Below are positions 1-12,015 of a stretch of DNA of 64,000 bases, piece after piece. Origin of the DNA: Poecilobothrus nobilitatus (lineage: Eukaryota; Arthropoda; Insecta; Diptera; Dolichopodidae); the NCBI GenBank assembly GCA_947095535.1, contig OX352772.1, forward strand, positions 49,805,445 to 49,869,444, read 5' to 3'. Position 1 is the stretch's first letter. Every line of letters starts with the position of its first letter. The notes under the pieces are model-generated. The model made no database searches. It was not told the DNA's origin and saw only the letters and a list, made by a program, of their open reading frames with translations. The translations under genes and the position numbers were made by a program.

Positions 1-1087
1 TACTAAAAAATTTTAATTTTAATTTACCATTTACCACCCATAAATATTGAAAGAAACCTTTGGATGTTTTCATAGAAAAGTTTTCTTCTTAAAATCTATA
101 TATTAAGTACATAACGTAATGCATACAAAACACATGTCATAAAACATAATTAAATTCCTGTCAATTACCTATTCTTAAGATTTTTTTTTTTTTAGCTCAA
201 AAATATTAAAAAGAAAGTCCTATATATATTTATGTATGTGTATACGAGTACATATACATGAATGTCATAATATATGTGCATTTTTTTCTGTCTATACGAG
301 TATAATTATTTTATTTATTTTTTTTTTTTTACTTTTAACTTTTTATTTTCATAAATTGACATATGTATAAAAAAAAAAAAACTTTAAGCATAATTAACTT
401 TTTTTTTTTTTTAAATTTATAAAATTCCTTATATGAAAATTCATCAATAATTTTTATCCTTATACATATGTATCTTTTATCCTTATACATATATATATAC
501 CATAAACAAAATGAACATGAGTGACAATTAATTTATTTTTTTTTTTTGTTTTTTTTTTTCCTAAAAATATGTCATTAATAAATTACCCTATAATATTATA
601 ATCCTATATAGATGAAAAATTAAATTTCTATAATATTTTCATTATATATTGTGCTAAAAACCTGTGTACACATCTTACATTCCTTAACTCTACTTCGCCC
701 TCTTTTTCTATTTTTTTTTTTTTTGTTAAAGTTTAAAGTTGAAACACAAAAGAAAGGATGACAAAAAAAAAAAAAAACAATAATAACTCTCCGTGGATCA
801 AAAAATATAATTTTCTTCCTATTATTAATTTAAATTTATTTTTCGCGCTATGCTTATTACTGTTTTGGTGTCTTGTCAGCAACATACCGTCCCGATATCA
901 ACAAAAAAAAAAAAAACATTATATTTTAGTAATCAAATATAATCAAAATTAACTCCACAGGACTCTGTCATCCAAATTTCTATTTTTCTTTTTTTTTCTA
1001 TACCAAAAATTTTATTTTAGATTAATTATTTCTAATATTTATATAAATAAATAAACGTATTATTCATATATATATTCCCATTCCAAA

Positions 1088-1132
<45 letters not shown>

Positions 1133-1403
1133 TTGTATTATTTTTATAAACATATATTCGAGAAAAATTCTTTCATTAATTAACATCATCATCTTCATCA
1201 TCGTCATACCAACCTGATTTAATTCTTAAAGTTTAAAGATATCCTATAATAGTAAGGAAAAAATTTACACAAAACCTCCCCATCATAAAGAAAATAAATG
1301 CATATTTTTTTTTTTTTTTAAAACAAACATTTAAAACAAAGTTTTTATCCTTTTCTACTTTGTTTTTTGTTAATTTTTCAAAAAAAAAAAAAAATTGTCT
1401 TAT
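1..1403. other. AT-rich non-coding DNA, probable intron
   Basis: No coding exon is recognisable. The stretch is dominated by T10-T14 and A10-A14 tracts and a long TA-dinucleotide microsatellite at about 1091-1121. A 64-codon frame at 758-952 is a product of poly-A (Lys/Asn) and has no family resemblance. If the Runt-family gene downstream has its Runt domain further upstream, as expected, this is part of its intron. Confidence 0.5.
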
Positions 1404-1700
1404 TCTGTATACTGATCAGGGTCGGTTTAGGAGCAATGCACAAGTAGCACATGCATAGGGCACAATGATTAAGGTGATGATATTATTTTTATGTTTTTTA
1501 TGTTTTTTTTCAAATTACATATAGATATATATATAAAATATTTTGTACCGAATTTATAAAATGTAAAAATTACATATTAATAATTAGGAGTAATTTTTTT
1601 TTTATTATATCGCCCAGATATAAATACCTGCGGATATTTTTAGGACCCTTTCGCCTTAAAGCATGTGGGCCATCTCGGTAGAAGTATATTAAATTATAAT
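1404..1700. repeat. possible transposon fragment, unclassified
   Basis: This is a less AT-rich block. Its left edge contains CAGGGTCGGTTTAGGAGC, which looks like the start of a hAT-like or other TIR element, and a second GC-richer patch lies at 1611-1680. I could not find a matching inverted end nearby, so the assignment to a transposon is a guess. Confidence 0.25.
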
Positions 1701-1751
1701 TATATTTAATATTTTGTTTACATTATTTTATTATATTTTATATATTATTTT

Positions 1752-1823
1752 TCACCTGACCCTTGTTTGAACCCGAGACTTTTCGTATGAAAGACCGGTA
1801 ACTTACACACTGCACCATTGGTT
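1752..1823 (-). repeat. tRNA-derived SINE head (family 2)
   Basis: Read on the minus strand, the block has a tRNA-like A-box region (AATGGTGCAGTG) and a B-box (GGGTTCAAAC) about 40 nt downstream, followed by a GGGTCAGGTG acceptor-like end. The anticodon arm is not canonical, so this is a retroposed tRNA-like sequence and not a functional tRNA gene. It resembles the head at 44708-44786. Confidence 0.5.
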
Positions 1824-2034
1824 AGATTGGAGTAATTTTAACACAAATTTGAATACAAAATATACATAAGGCTAGATATTTCTATCAATATCATCAGTTT
1901 ACATAATATGTAAACTGTATTAGACTGTATGTCATTACACATCTATGTTCTATATATATTTTTTATTCATTTTTTTTATTTTTTTCAAAAACCACACAAA
2001 CTCATCTAAAGCAATGTACCTATATAGAATATAC

Positions 2035-2165
2035 ATTTAATACCTTTATTAAATGTATATTCCTTTAAAGGTATTAAATATACATTTAATGCCTTTATTA
2101 AATGTATATTAAATGTATTATACCTTTATAAATGTAGAATATACATTTATTACCTATATAGAATT
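2035..2165. repeat. cluster of short direct and inverted repeats
   Basis: Five or so imperfect copies of a unit built around ATACATTTAAT and ACCTTTATTAAATGTATATT alternate in orientation. The block can therefore fold into several hairpins. The outer copies begin and end with a TACCTATATAGAAT-like sequence. The origin is unknown; it may be a decayed palindromic MITE or a simple-sequence expansion. Confidence 0.6.
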
Positions 2166-2169
2166 ACTT

Positions 2170-3020
2170 TACACACCAGGCCATAGGCAATAAGGCTCAA
2201 AGAGAAACTTTCAAATTGCGCATCTTATTTGTTTTTATACACAAGCCTTAAGGGAATTTTTAAAAAAAATAAAGTGCAACAAGTCGTTCTTATTTTACTT
2301 TCTATATCTGCATCAGAAAATTCCTATTTAACTTCTAGTTATAAAGTTAAACTGCAAACTTGAACGCAACCACATTATATCTACCTTCTCTGAAAATTTC
2401 ATTAAAATATATTAACATTTTCATTCAAAATTTTTAAGTTAAAAAAAATGTATCAAAAATACATTGGCAATGCCCTAATTATTTTAGATAATGACTTAAA
2501 TATTTTTTGGGCAATGGTCTAAATATTTTAAATTTCAATATTCAATGCAGATCATCTTTTTAAATTTTAGAATAAAATTTTTTTTAACAAATTAAAAATC
2601 AAAACAAAAAATATCCAGTTGCAATAATCACCTTCACATTCACCTTCAAATTTTATAAAGTTATCATTGGTGAGATTTATAACATTACATTTAAAATTAT
2701 TATTATTTTAAGAAGATTTATAGATTTGTATGTATATAGCTATGTATGCATGTTCCGCAAAAATTTAAATGTACATAACACAACTCTTGAGCCGGCGCTG
2801 ATACTGATGATGATACAACAATTAGAAGAGTACAATAATAGTAACCTTTTCAAGGTAAAATAACATCCTTCTTTTTTCAATAGTATTATCATCATAAATT
2901 TAAAATTAATTTGATTTAATGAAAAATAAATTTTTGTTCCATTAAAAAAACAACGGAATTCCGAATTCCTTTTATATACATTTTAAGAAAGTCAATAATA
3001 ATAATAAGTAAAATTATGAT
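2170..3020. other. AT-rich non-coding DNA
   Basis: No exon, RNA gene or repeat boundary could be recognised here. A small GC-richer patch at about 2788-2840 (GAGCCGGCGCTGATACTG) has no extended reading frame with splice sites. Confidence 0.4.
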
Positions 3021-3023
3021 ATA

Positions 3024-4313
3024 CAGGGTATTTTGGAACAAATTTGGCATAAAGGTGATAAACCCCATATCAATCGTGACGGAGTCGTTTTTGACTCTCT
3101 AGTGAAAATTTATATTCTTACAAAACGCCATAAGCGAGTTATCGACTCGAAAAGAGTAGTTTTTAAGTTATCAGTGTAGTATGATAATAACGTATGAGTG
3201 GTAAGAATAATAATAAACATAGGCAAAAAATGTATATGTAGTGATAGTTCGAAATGTGGTAGTTAGTAAGTTGTTTACGACTCTTGTTAGTGAGTCACTT
3301 TTGAGTCTTTTTTAACGAGAAAATTTTTTTGGTATTATTGAAAATGCAGTCGAAACGAATTTTATGAAATGAGTTTTACGAGATTTTATTCTTAAAATGT
3401 TTATTGTTTATTAATTTTATTATACTACATGACAAACACTTGACAACAAAAATATATTTACCGCTGACAGATAAATTTTACCAATTAAATGCTTGAGCAA
3501 CCGATGTTTTCAATAATACCTATTCATCATTTGATCGAATCGAATGCATTTCAAGTCTACTCGATCCGCAACTGAAACGCCCTTTTCAATACTAGGCATC
3601 AATATATGAATAACATAATATACTTTATAATAAATAATAAAAATTCTAAAACTTTTTAAAAAATGTTTATTTGTTTGTTGGCATACCATGGTTACTGTAA
3701 TCTACCTAAAACTGTACTTATTGAACCTTTTTGACAAACAACAGGTGTAACAATACTGAAATATAAATAAATGTATTAATAAAACTTCACTTTGAAGCAT
3801 CTTTTTTCACTTTTGGTTCGTTTTTGGTCAAGTTGTTTTTTTGTTTGAGAGGCTAGTTCAAATAAAATAAAAACATTTGTTCCGGAGTGCGAGGTCTAAT
3901 TTTAATGATTTTCGAGATTATACTAGTTACAGTTTTTTTGATAAGTTTTTAAAAAAGATCATGGTTTTGAGTATGGTGTATAACATCTATATCGGATATT
4001 AATAACGGTATTTTATGAGAAAAAAACGATTAAATTATTACAATTTTTCAAATTAAAAAATTTATAGGGATAATTTCTCATTTTAATTGCGAAAAGTTCG
4101 GTATATATAATCTTATATGTATAATCTTAAATAATATGTAAAATATCTAAGATCAACTTTTTTGAAACTTATAAAGAAAATTTTGAACAAAATTATTTCG
4201 AAAACTATTTCGAAAAATAAACTCTCCGTTCTAAACATAATTCATTTAGTTTCAATCTCTACTCTACCTATCACCTTTTGTGCTATATATCAGGTTTACA
4301 TCGAAACACCCTG
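3024..4313. mobile_element. 1.29-kb TIR element, mariner-like ends, no transposase
   Basis: The left end, CAGGGTATTTTGGAAC, is inverted at the right end (...TCGAAACACCCTG). Both ends are bordered by TA, the target duplication typical of Tc1/mariner elements. A second inverted block further in (AAAGGTGATA on the left, TATCACCTTTTG on the right) extends the TIR to roughly 45 bp, imperfect. Length is in the mariner range, but no DDE/D transposase frame is visible, so it is either fully decayed or non-autonomous. It lies upstream of the lozenge-like terminal exon, probably in its intron. Confidence 0.6.
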
Positions 4314-4551
4314 TATATATTATGTATAGTAGCGATATAGCGGTAGTAGCGGCGGCAATAAAAAAATACATTTAAATTATAAGTGAATATATTCTATAAT
4401 AATAATCTCTACCTATCACCTTTTGTGCTATATATCAGGTTTACATCGAAACACCCTGTATATATTATGTATAGTAGCGATATAGCGGTAGTAGCAGCGG
4501 CAATAAAAAAATATATTTAAATTATAAGTGAATATATTCTATAATAATAAT
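4262..4551. repeat. two tandem copies of a 145-bp unit
   Basis: Positions 4262-4406 and 4407-4551 are nearly identical, with only a few substitutions, for example GGCGGC against GCAGCG. The unit comprises the last ~52 bp of the TIR element at 3024-4313 plus ~93 bp of flank. The high identity implies a recent tandem duplication that happened after the element inserted. Confidence 0.9.
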
Positions 4552-6247
4552 TAATTTAATCATAAGAAATTTCCTTCCAATTTTTCAGAAGGAATTTCTA
4601 TTTCTAAACAAGTCATAACAGAATCTTTAAGAAATAAGAGAATAAAATTATCGCAACATATTGTTGTAATGTTATAATATACAATAGAGGGTTGTAACAC
4701 AGGGCAATTAAAAATCGATTTTCATATATAAATATAATAAAGAAAAAGGATATAATTTCTTAAGTTTGATATCATCAAAAAGGATACATTATTTAATCAA
4801 TTGAAAAGGATAAAAAGAAATAGAATACCCATATATTATATTATATGTTCTTTTTTCTTTAACTGTTCTTTTAATTGTATCTTGTCCGATTTATATAAAA
4901 TATAATTAAATACAATGGAAGATACATTGTTATTTTGTAAATGATCGTTTCGATTGGTTTTTAACTACATTCAATGTACATTAAATGGCAAATTTTTTTA
5001 TAAAAATAACATTCAAGCTTATAGCTTGTTTAACAATTAAAAAAGTTCAATGTGGGCTACAACTAGGTTTTAAACATTATTAAAGTAAAATTTTTCCCTT
5101 CCGAATTCGATGCAATATCATATAAAGATCCTGGAAAATTTTATGATATTAATTGATTGTTACATGATATTTTTTTTTATTTGCTAGTTATTAATCGGCC
5201 AAGCCAATAAACCATTCTTTCATCACAGGTTGGAACAAAAGGGAAGTTATGGTTAGGAAAATGAAAATATTTATAAATATATAATATATATAATAGAACA
5301 GGGGGAATAGGAATATTATTTGGAGAATATATTGTTATTATTAGAATTGATTGAAATAAATCGGTATTTAATTACTATCTAGGTCTGCATGTAGAACTTT
5401 TTAAATTAAACCAATATAATTTAACTCTTATTTACATTAGGATATTTTGAATCAACATAAGATATTTATTTATTTACACTGTATGGAATGGAATATCTAT
5501 GAGTTGTAAGACATAAATTAAACTTATTTATTTATATTTGATATTTTCTTTTATTATTTATTTTTTATTTTTCTATTATTGATATGCGTAAAGTATTCAT
5601 TTAATATCTGTATCACTTTGAAAAATATGGTAGTTGAGTTAAGTAAAAAAAATTTTTTTTAATAATACTAGGATTGGAACCTGTACCCCACATTAAAATT
5701 GAACTCTTTAATATCACCTCCACCAACAACTCCACAAACAATAAGACCGAATAACATTATAGCAGATATTTAAAAGAAGAGAAAATCTTAGCAGATTTTA
5801 CAACTAGATTAAGCGGAATAAATTTATTCATTTAAAAAACTGGTCTATACCTATTCTCTCTATAGTACAGCATCATGTAGTAATTCAGTTTCTATTTTTT
5901 TTTATTGATTTATCATTAACCTATAATTAATCAATTTTTTTTGTTGATGTACATTAAATTTCTGAATATCTTTGCTATCTGGTGAATTTTGTATAGAAAT
6001 TCAGAAATAAAGAAGCCAATATGATAGGTCCATTTCTTTTTAATTCTCCCCGTAATTTCCTAAATTTTTTTTTTACTCAATTTTTACTGACCAAAAATAT
6101 TATTATTATAATTTAAGTCCTCAATATGTTTTGTCATTTTGTTTTGCCTGAAATAGAATTAAAGCAATCAAAGAATATATTAATTACGTTGTTTTCAAAT
6201 TTATTTCATATATTTATACATTTTTTTTATTTATATTTATTTTGCAG
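4552..6247. other. AT-rich sequence ending in a splice acceptor
   Basis: No exon is recognised. The stretch ends in a T-rich tract followed by TTTTGCAG (AG at 6246-6247), a good intron 3' end directly before the Runt-family exon. It is therefore interpreted as the 3' part of that gene's last intron. Confidence 0.5.
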
Positions 6248-7071
6248 AAAATCAAATGATGGGAGCTTCAGAATGGACTTCCGGTTATGGTCCAGTTGGA
6301 CCAACAGCACCTACAACAGCTTCATATGCATCATATTCACCATTAACACCAGGCAATACAACATATACTAGTTATGAAACCCCGCCAAATTCATTAGATC
6401 ATCATCCAAATTATCATATACCAACTGTATTAACAGATATGCAACCATTTTGTAGTGCACCAACAACAGCTGATTATCATCATACAGCTGCAATAGCACC
6501 AACAGCTGGTGCAACAAGTGCAATAATGCCACCACAACCACCAACTGTATGTAGTCCACCATATGGTTCAACAAAATCTGAAATTGATCAATTTAATACA
6601 AGTGGAAGTTATGGAACAGCACCAACATCAGCTTATAATAATTGGTCAAATGGTTATAATAATTATCAATATGGTAGTTGTGCTGCGCAACCACAATATC
6701 CAGGACCAACTGGACCAACAATGGTTTTATATCCACAATTATATTCAACTGTTAATCAAAATCAAATACATTTACATTTACATGGTGCCGAAAAATTAGA
6801 ACAATATTTAGGACCAGAAAATGCTGTTACAATAAGTTCATTAGCAGCTGGTACACGTTTAAGTGGTGGTGGTAATGGTGTTGTTGAAATTGGTATCGGT
6901 ACATCAGATCATCATGATATAACAGCAAGTGGTTTACAGGAATCAGATCATAGTCATGAACATCAACAACAACAACAACAGCAACAAGATCAACAACAAT
7001 CACATCATCATAGAACAACAACTGAAGATGAAGTTACCGGTGATCCTGGCCCTGTTTGGAGACCATATTGA
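6248..7071 (+). CDS. lz: Runt-family transcription factor, C-terminal exon (likely lozenge)
   Basis: This is the last coding exon of a RUNX/Runt protein. The acceptor is at 6246-6247. Two bases complete an upstream codon, then the frame runs Asn-Gln-Met-Met and on to a TGA at 7069-7071. Counting from the first Met (6256), 271 residues are encoded. Residues 1-160 are rich in Ser, Thr, Pro, Tyr and Gly, as in transactivation regions. A block VNQNQIHLHLHG lies at 166-177, followed by LEQYLGPENA, and a Gln/His tract lies at 233-252. The protein ends exactly in VWRPY (267-271), the Groucho/TLE recruitment motif of the family. The DNA-binding Runt domain must lie in exons upstream of the window. 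Lozenge is preferred over runt, RunxA or RunxB because I associate the IHLHLHG block with lozenge; that is from memory. Family membership is near certain, the paralogue less so. Confidence 0.85.
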
Positions 7072-7215
7072 CATACAGCTCCACCGTTATATTGGAACTG
7101 AAAATTTTTATTATTATTTTTTTCTGTTTTAATTTTATTCTTTTTTTCTTTTTATTAAATTTAAAAAAAAAAAAAACAAAAAAAGAGGCTTAAAAAAATC
7201 CGGAGTAAATAAACA
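7072..7215 (+). other. 3' UTR and poly(A) signal of the Runt-family gene
   Basis: The sequence directly after the stop codon contains an AATAAA at 7208-7213, about 140 nt downstream, in an A-rich context. It is the first good polyadenylation hexamer, but alternative later sites are likely in such AT-rich DNA. Confidence 0.5.
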
Positions 7216-8857
7216 AAAAAGAATGAAATTTTTCTTTTTTTAATTAAAAATCAAAAGACTTTATTTTTCGTTTTTTATAATTTAAATTAAATTTCGATTT
7301 AAAATTATAATTGAATTGTTAAAATGTTATTTAGATCATTCCAAAATTATTCAAAATCCATATTAGTATAATTTTTTTTTTTTTTAATATTATAAGATAA
7401 TATCATGCTATAAAAAAAAAACAAATATTACATGACATAAAAAAAAAATCCAAAAAATAAAAAATATCGCATGATATGTTATCATGATATAAAGTAATAA
7501 AAAAAAAAAAAAATGTTTAGTATAAATTTTAATATCGAATTGTATTTAATAAAAAAAAAAATTAATTAATAATTTAAAAAGACATTTTGAAAACTGAAGA
7601 CTAAAGAGTTTATTTTCATTTACATATATACATATATATTATATACATACATAAATACATACATAAATTAATACATATGTACATGCATAAAATAAATTGA
7701 AAATATTATAAAAATTATAAATTACTTTATTTAATTCATATTTAAATATAATATAATGTAAATATATAAATATATACATATATATATACATATATATATA
7801 TATACATATATATATGCATATTATATAACATTAATATTAATAAAAATTAAATAAATTTTAGTTCAATAGCATATATACATATATGTAAATGTATAATTTT
7901 TATTGAAAATTTTTATTCAAATATTTTGCTAATTATTATTAATTTTGTAAATATTATAATTAAATTAAAATTTTAAATAGTTTATATACAGATTTAAAGA
8001 AATAATAAATATTAAAAATATTATTGCCATTTTTTTAAAATTAAAAAAAAAATAATAATTGTTTTCAATAATATATTCTTTTTTTTTGTTATAGTTTTAC
8101 CTAAATATAGTTTTTTAAAGTCATGCGGCGTCATGAAGTCATAAATGTCATATTTTTAACGTTAAGGTTCTGGTAACGTTTAAGGAGTATTAGTTATTTT
8201 GCATTAAAAAAATATGGGTTAGCAATGGTAGGTAGATAGGTAAGATGATCATCTCAATTAGACCTTAATTAGCACGAGGTTGCGCCATTTTGATCCTACT
8301 GCATTCAGGTGACCTATGTTTAAGCAGTAGTAACTGCATTCCGAAAAATATTAAAATAGTATAGCTGGCGCGAAATCTATATTACATATACAAAATCGGA
8401 AGTAAAATAAATCCGAAATATTCACATGCCATTTTTTCATGATTTTTTGTGATAAATTTAAGAAAAAAGGACAATAGTAAAGTGTAATAATAAAACGATA
8501 AAATCGCTATGGTTTTGTATTTTTAATCTTTTACGATTTCACAAATAAATAATATATAAAAAATACCTAAGGACGTATTTGAGGAGGTAATACCTAAGGA
8601 GGGCAGAAAATTGTAATTCATGAAAATTTTTTAATTTAAAAAAAAAAAACAAATTAATGAAAAGAAACGGCAATATGGCAAGACTACTTGTATATAGCGT
8701 AGCGTTACACACAAAGCTGACTAACGGCAGATATATATTACATACATTATATAATATATTATGTATAATGTTCTTCCTTATCGTTGTTGTTGAGTTATTG
8801 TTGCATTTTTTTTACTAAAATATAGCCGAAAAATTTCGATTCAGAAAGCTAAAAATA
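7216..8857. other. low-complexity DNA then an unclassified block
   Basis: 7216-8100 is poly-A/poly-T and TATA/CATA simple sequence. 8100-8860 is more complex (for example TCATGCGGCGTCATGAAGTC and TTAGCACGAGGTTGCGCCAT) and may be an old transposon. No reading frame or paired termini could be identified in it. Confidence 0.4.
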
Positions 8858-8921
8858 CAGGAAAGGCTGTGTAATTTCCTGTCCACATTTATGTGGCAGA
8901 GAAATACAATAAAAAAAAACC
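8858..8921 (+). repeat. SINE family 1, 3' fragment
   Basis: This is the 3' tail of the abundant tRNA-derived SINE: CAGGAAAGGCTGTGTAATTT, then CCTGTCCACATTTATGTGGC and an AGAGAAATAC(A)n end. The tRNA-like head is absent, so the copy is 5'-truncated, as expected of target-primed reverse transcription. Confidence 0.75.
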
Positions 8922-9499
8922 AAAAACATAAAAATTCCAATTAAGCTAAAAGTTAAAAATACATTCATATATTTTATATATATATATATTTTTTAAAACT
9001 TAAAAAAATTGATCAGAAATAGTTGAAGAGTTTAACACTTAAAATAAATGGAATTAAATTAACAAATTTGCTTATTTACATATTAAATATTATCATACAT
9101 ATATATAGTTGTAACTTGAAATGTGATAATAATTTATATATATATATATTTGAATATTGGTAAAATTGTATAGAATTCGTAATAATGAAAAATTTAAATG
9201 GTAACACCGATGCAATATTACTTTTAAATTCACTCTGCTATTTTATATTTTACATTAAGTCTAACATTTATATTTTTTTTAACCTTTCTTTTAACTACTT
9301 TGAAATCTAAAAACAAAAAAACTAATCATGATTAATCTAAATTACAATTACATAATTGTAATTTACATAATTGTAAATACATTTAATACATAATTTATTT
9401 TTATTGCATTTTAATTGCATTTATTTTTTTGTACAGAACAGTGAAATAAAATTTAAATCTTTTATCGCATTTTCACTTTCTACACTAAAGATAGGTTAG

Positions 9500-9800
9500 T
9501 TGTTTGGTTTAATTGGCTGCTCTCTAGAAATCTATCAAATGAGCACAATCACCACAGACAATGTACCGTTTTGATACCATTTCTTAGTATTTTGGGTTGT
9601 CAACAAATATTCAATAACAAGCCGATAGATTGGTCCTCAAATTGTACTTTATGATAATTGGTTTTATGTGTGAGAAAGCAGAGTATCCTCCCATATTCAA
9701 TTTGATCCTAACTAGGGTTGGATATTCGGAGAGAAAGTAATGGAGAGTCTTCTTCATCTCTTTCTGTTTGCATCTTCTATGCACTAACGTATGGGATAAA
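9500..9800 (-). pseudogene. LINE ORF2 C-terminal remnant
   Basis: On the minus strand the translation contains HRRCKQKEMKKTLHYFL, then SEYPTLVRIKLN. This resembles the zinc-knuckle-like C-terminus (CRxC...H...CP.L...R) of insect non-LTR retrotransposon polyproteins of the jockey/R1 type. Stop codons interrupt the rest of the frame. The assignment rests on motif memory only, and clade-level identity is uncertain. Confidence 0.4.
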
Positions 9801-11200
9801 TTGCTAGGAGTTTTATTTCTTAATATTAAATAAATGCATAAAATTTAAATGTGGTTTAAATAAAATGGCGTCTATGCGAAAAATTAAACACATACATTTC
9901 AGAAAAGGAATTATAAAAAATTACTTTTTAAATGTAAAGTATAAATACAAGAGAATTGTATAAAGAAAAACATAATATTACTGATATTCAAGCAACACAC
10001 AGCAACATAATAAATATTTGACCAAAAACAAATATAGAGCACAACATGTACAAATATTTTAAGAGTTTTCTATGAGTCAAAATTAAATAATTTTACTCCG
10101 TTTTCTAAAGTACACATTTATTACAAAGATGTTTTAAAACTATTATGGTTATGGAACCATCTATATATTTAAATAATTCGAAACATATATAAGATAACGA
10201 TTATAAATTTTAATTCAACGTTCATATTAAAAAGAAGTCATAAAGATGTGTCTTGTTACCCTAATTACATATATACCTTTTCAAATCCGTATAATAGTAA
10301 AAAAAAAGTCATTGCATACAAATTAAAATAATTTTTTTTTTATTTTTAAATGGTACGAATATATAGATTTTTTTATTTTTATTTTTTTAATTAATATAAT
10401 TTAATATAAGTTAAAATATTAAATTACCATTTATTTTTGTTCAAAAAATACGTGCATTTATTTTTTTACTATTTCTTTTTTTTTTTTTGTTATTTTTCTC
10501 TTATTACCGCAAAACTGAACGCAAAAACGTTATTTTATGTTAAAAAAAAAACTTTTTTTTTTCATTTTTCTTTTTTTTAATACCTTTTTTTTTTTAATAT
10601 ATTATAAATATTTAATTTCATTTAGTAAATTATTTACATTATAACTACAAACTTAACTGACTTAAGAATTAACCAACTTAATAATTAAAAATAATTGCAA
10701 TACATATGTATGTATGTATATTTAAAAAAAAACAATTTATATACAGAAATATATAAATTATTAACGAAGACTAACAGGTATTATTATAATGGTATAAATT
10801 AAAGGATGGTAAATTTAATAGAGAATAGATCAGAAATTCGATAAAGAATAAACTTTACCCGAATTTTAAATGTTAGCCTTTTTAAAGAAAAATAAATAAA
10901 AGTTCACTAAAACAGGGTTACTAAAGTAAACATCTTTTAAGAGTTATCCTGTATATACAATGCATGCTCTCATGGTGTTCTTTACACGTATCGAAGTGTC
11001 AAAGTGCAGCTAAATGTATTAAATTGTTCATTATAAAAGCTGTCATATGACGCGGTCATGAAAAAAGTTCTTCAATTTTTAAGTTTTTTCGCTTTCTTTA
11101 CACATTGAAGTGTCATTGTATATAGTATAATGAATAGTATCAAAATAAAATAAAAAGAAAAGCTATTTTTGATAAATAAGTATGTAAGTAAGTACATTGT
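9801..11200. other. AT-rich intergenic DNA
   Basis: Nothing coding is recognised. Poly-T/poly-A tracts are clustered at 10310-10610. A short piece reading ACAGGG...TATCCTGTATATAC at about 10913-10957 recalls the ends of the TIR element at 3024-4313, but it is too short to call. Confidence 0.4.
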
Positions 11201-12015
11201 AATAATGTAGTTTTCAAAGTGCGAACACTCTTTTGTATGAGTGCGTTAAGAGAGCGTTGGTTTTAGATAGGGAGCGCATTATGCTATAATAAAATTGTAC
11301 GCATTTTAGTAAACCAAAGTGGCCTTTTTATATTGGAATTAACACCTTCGGTTCGCGCTTTGCACGCAGTTTTTATCCAGCCTACAAAAAAGTAATCAAA
11401 ATAAATTTGAGTTTGAGTGAAAAAATAAAATAAAATAAAATTTTAACTATATTTGAGCTTTTTCTCTATTTTATCTATAATTATTTACTTCAATATTTTA
11501 TTTCTTGAATATTTTTAATTGATTTATAAATTAATTTTAAAAATATTACAAAGACGTAAGTATATACTAAAAAAAAATGGCTACTTTATTATTTTTATTT
11601 TGATGCTATTCAATTATTTGACATATCAATGCGTAAAGAAAGCTGAAAAAGTTAAAAGTAAAACAACGTTTTTCATGGCTGCGAGACGACTGCGTTCATT
11701 TTGGATAGTATACAATTTAAAACATTTAAGATGATGACCCACATACCCAATTCTCGCATCGCTTCTAGCGTTCCTTTCAGCGCCGTGACGCTAATCTAAA
11801 TAAAATAAAGACCAAATGCAAGCGTTGCGTTCTAAATAAAATAAAGACCAAATGCTAGCGTCGCTTTATGACTAACAACCATAATATAAAATAAAAAAAC
11901 AAAAAATTTATTGTCAACGCGAGTAAAAGTAGAAAGTTGCTCTACTCTAGCGTCGCTTTTCCATTTGGTCAAGTTCCATTTAAATCAATGTATTCTACTT
12001 AAACGTCAAAGCGAT
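11200..12015. repeat. GC-richer block with internal duplication, probable old transposon
   Basis: This segment has many GCG/CGC motifs in an AT-rich setting. A near-direct duplication of TAAATAAAATAAAGACCAAA followed by TGC(A/T)AGCGT(T/C)GC occurs at about 11797 and 11834, and a related AGCGTCGCTTTTCCATTTGG lies at about 11948. No transposase frame or clean termini were found. Confidence 0.35.

Noticed and set aside
758..952. 64-codon frame with a hydrophobic stretch, possible small membrane protein
   Set aside because: It is framed by poly-A tracts (Lys/Asn repeats), with no homology and no gene signals.
6368..7021. minus-strand and alternative-frame proteins over the Runt-family exon
   Set aside because: They are shadows of the real exon, produced by its Gln/His/Thr-rich codons.
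10913..10957. miniature copy of the 3.0-kb TIR element
   Set aside because: Only short ACAGGG/CCTGTAT words match and no extended TIR or target duplication is present.
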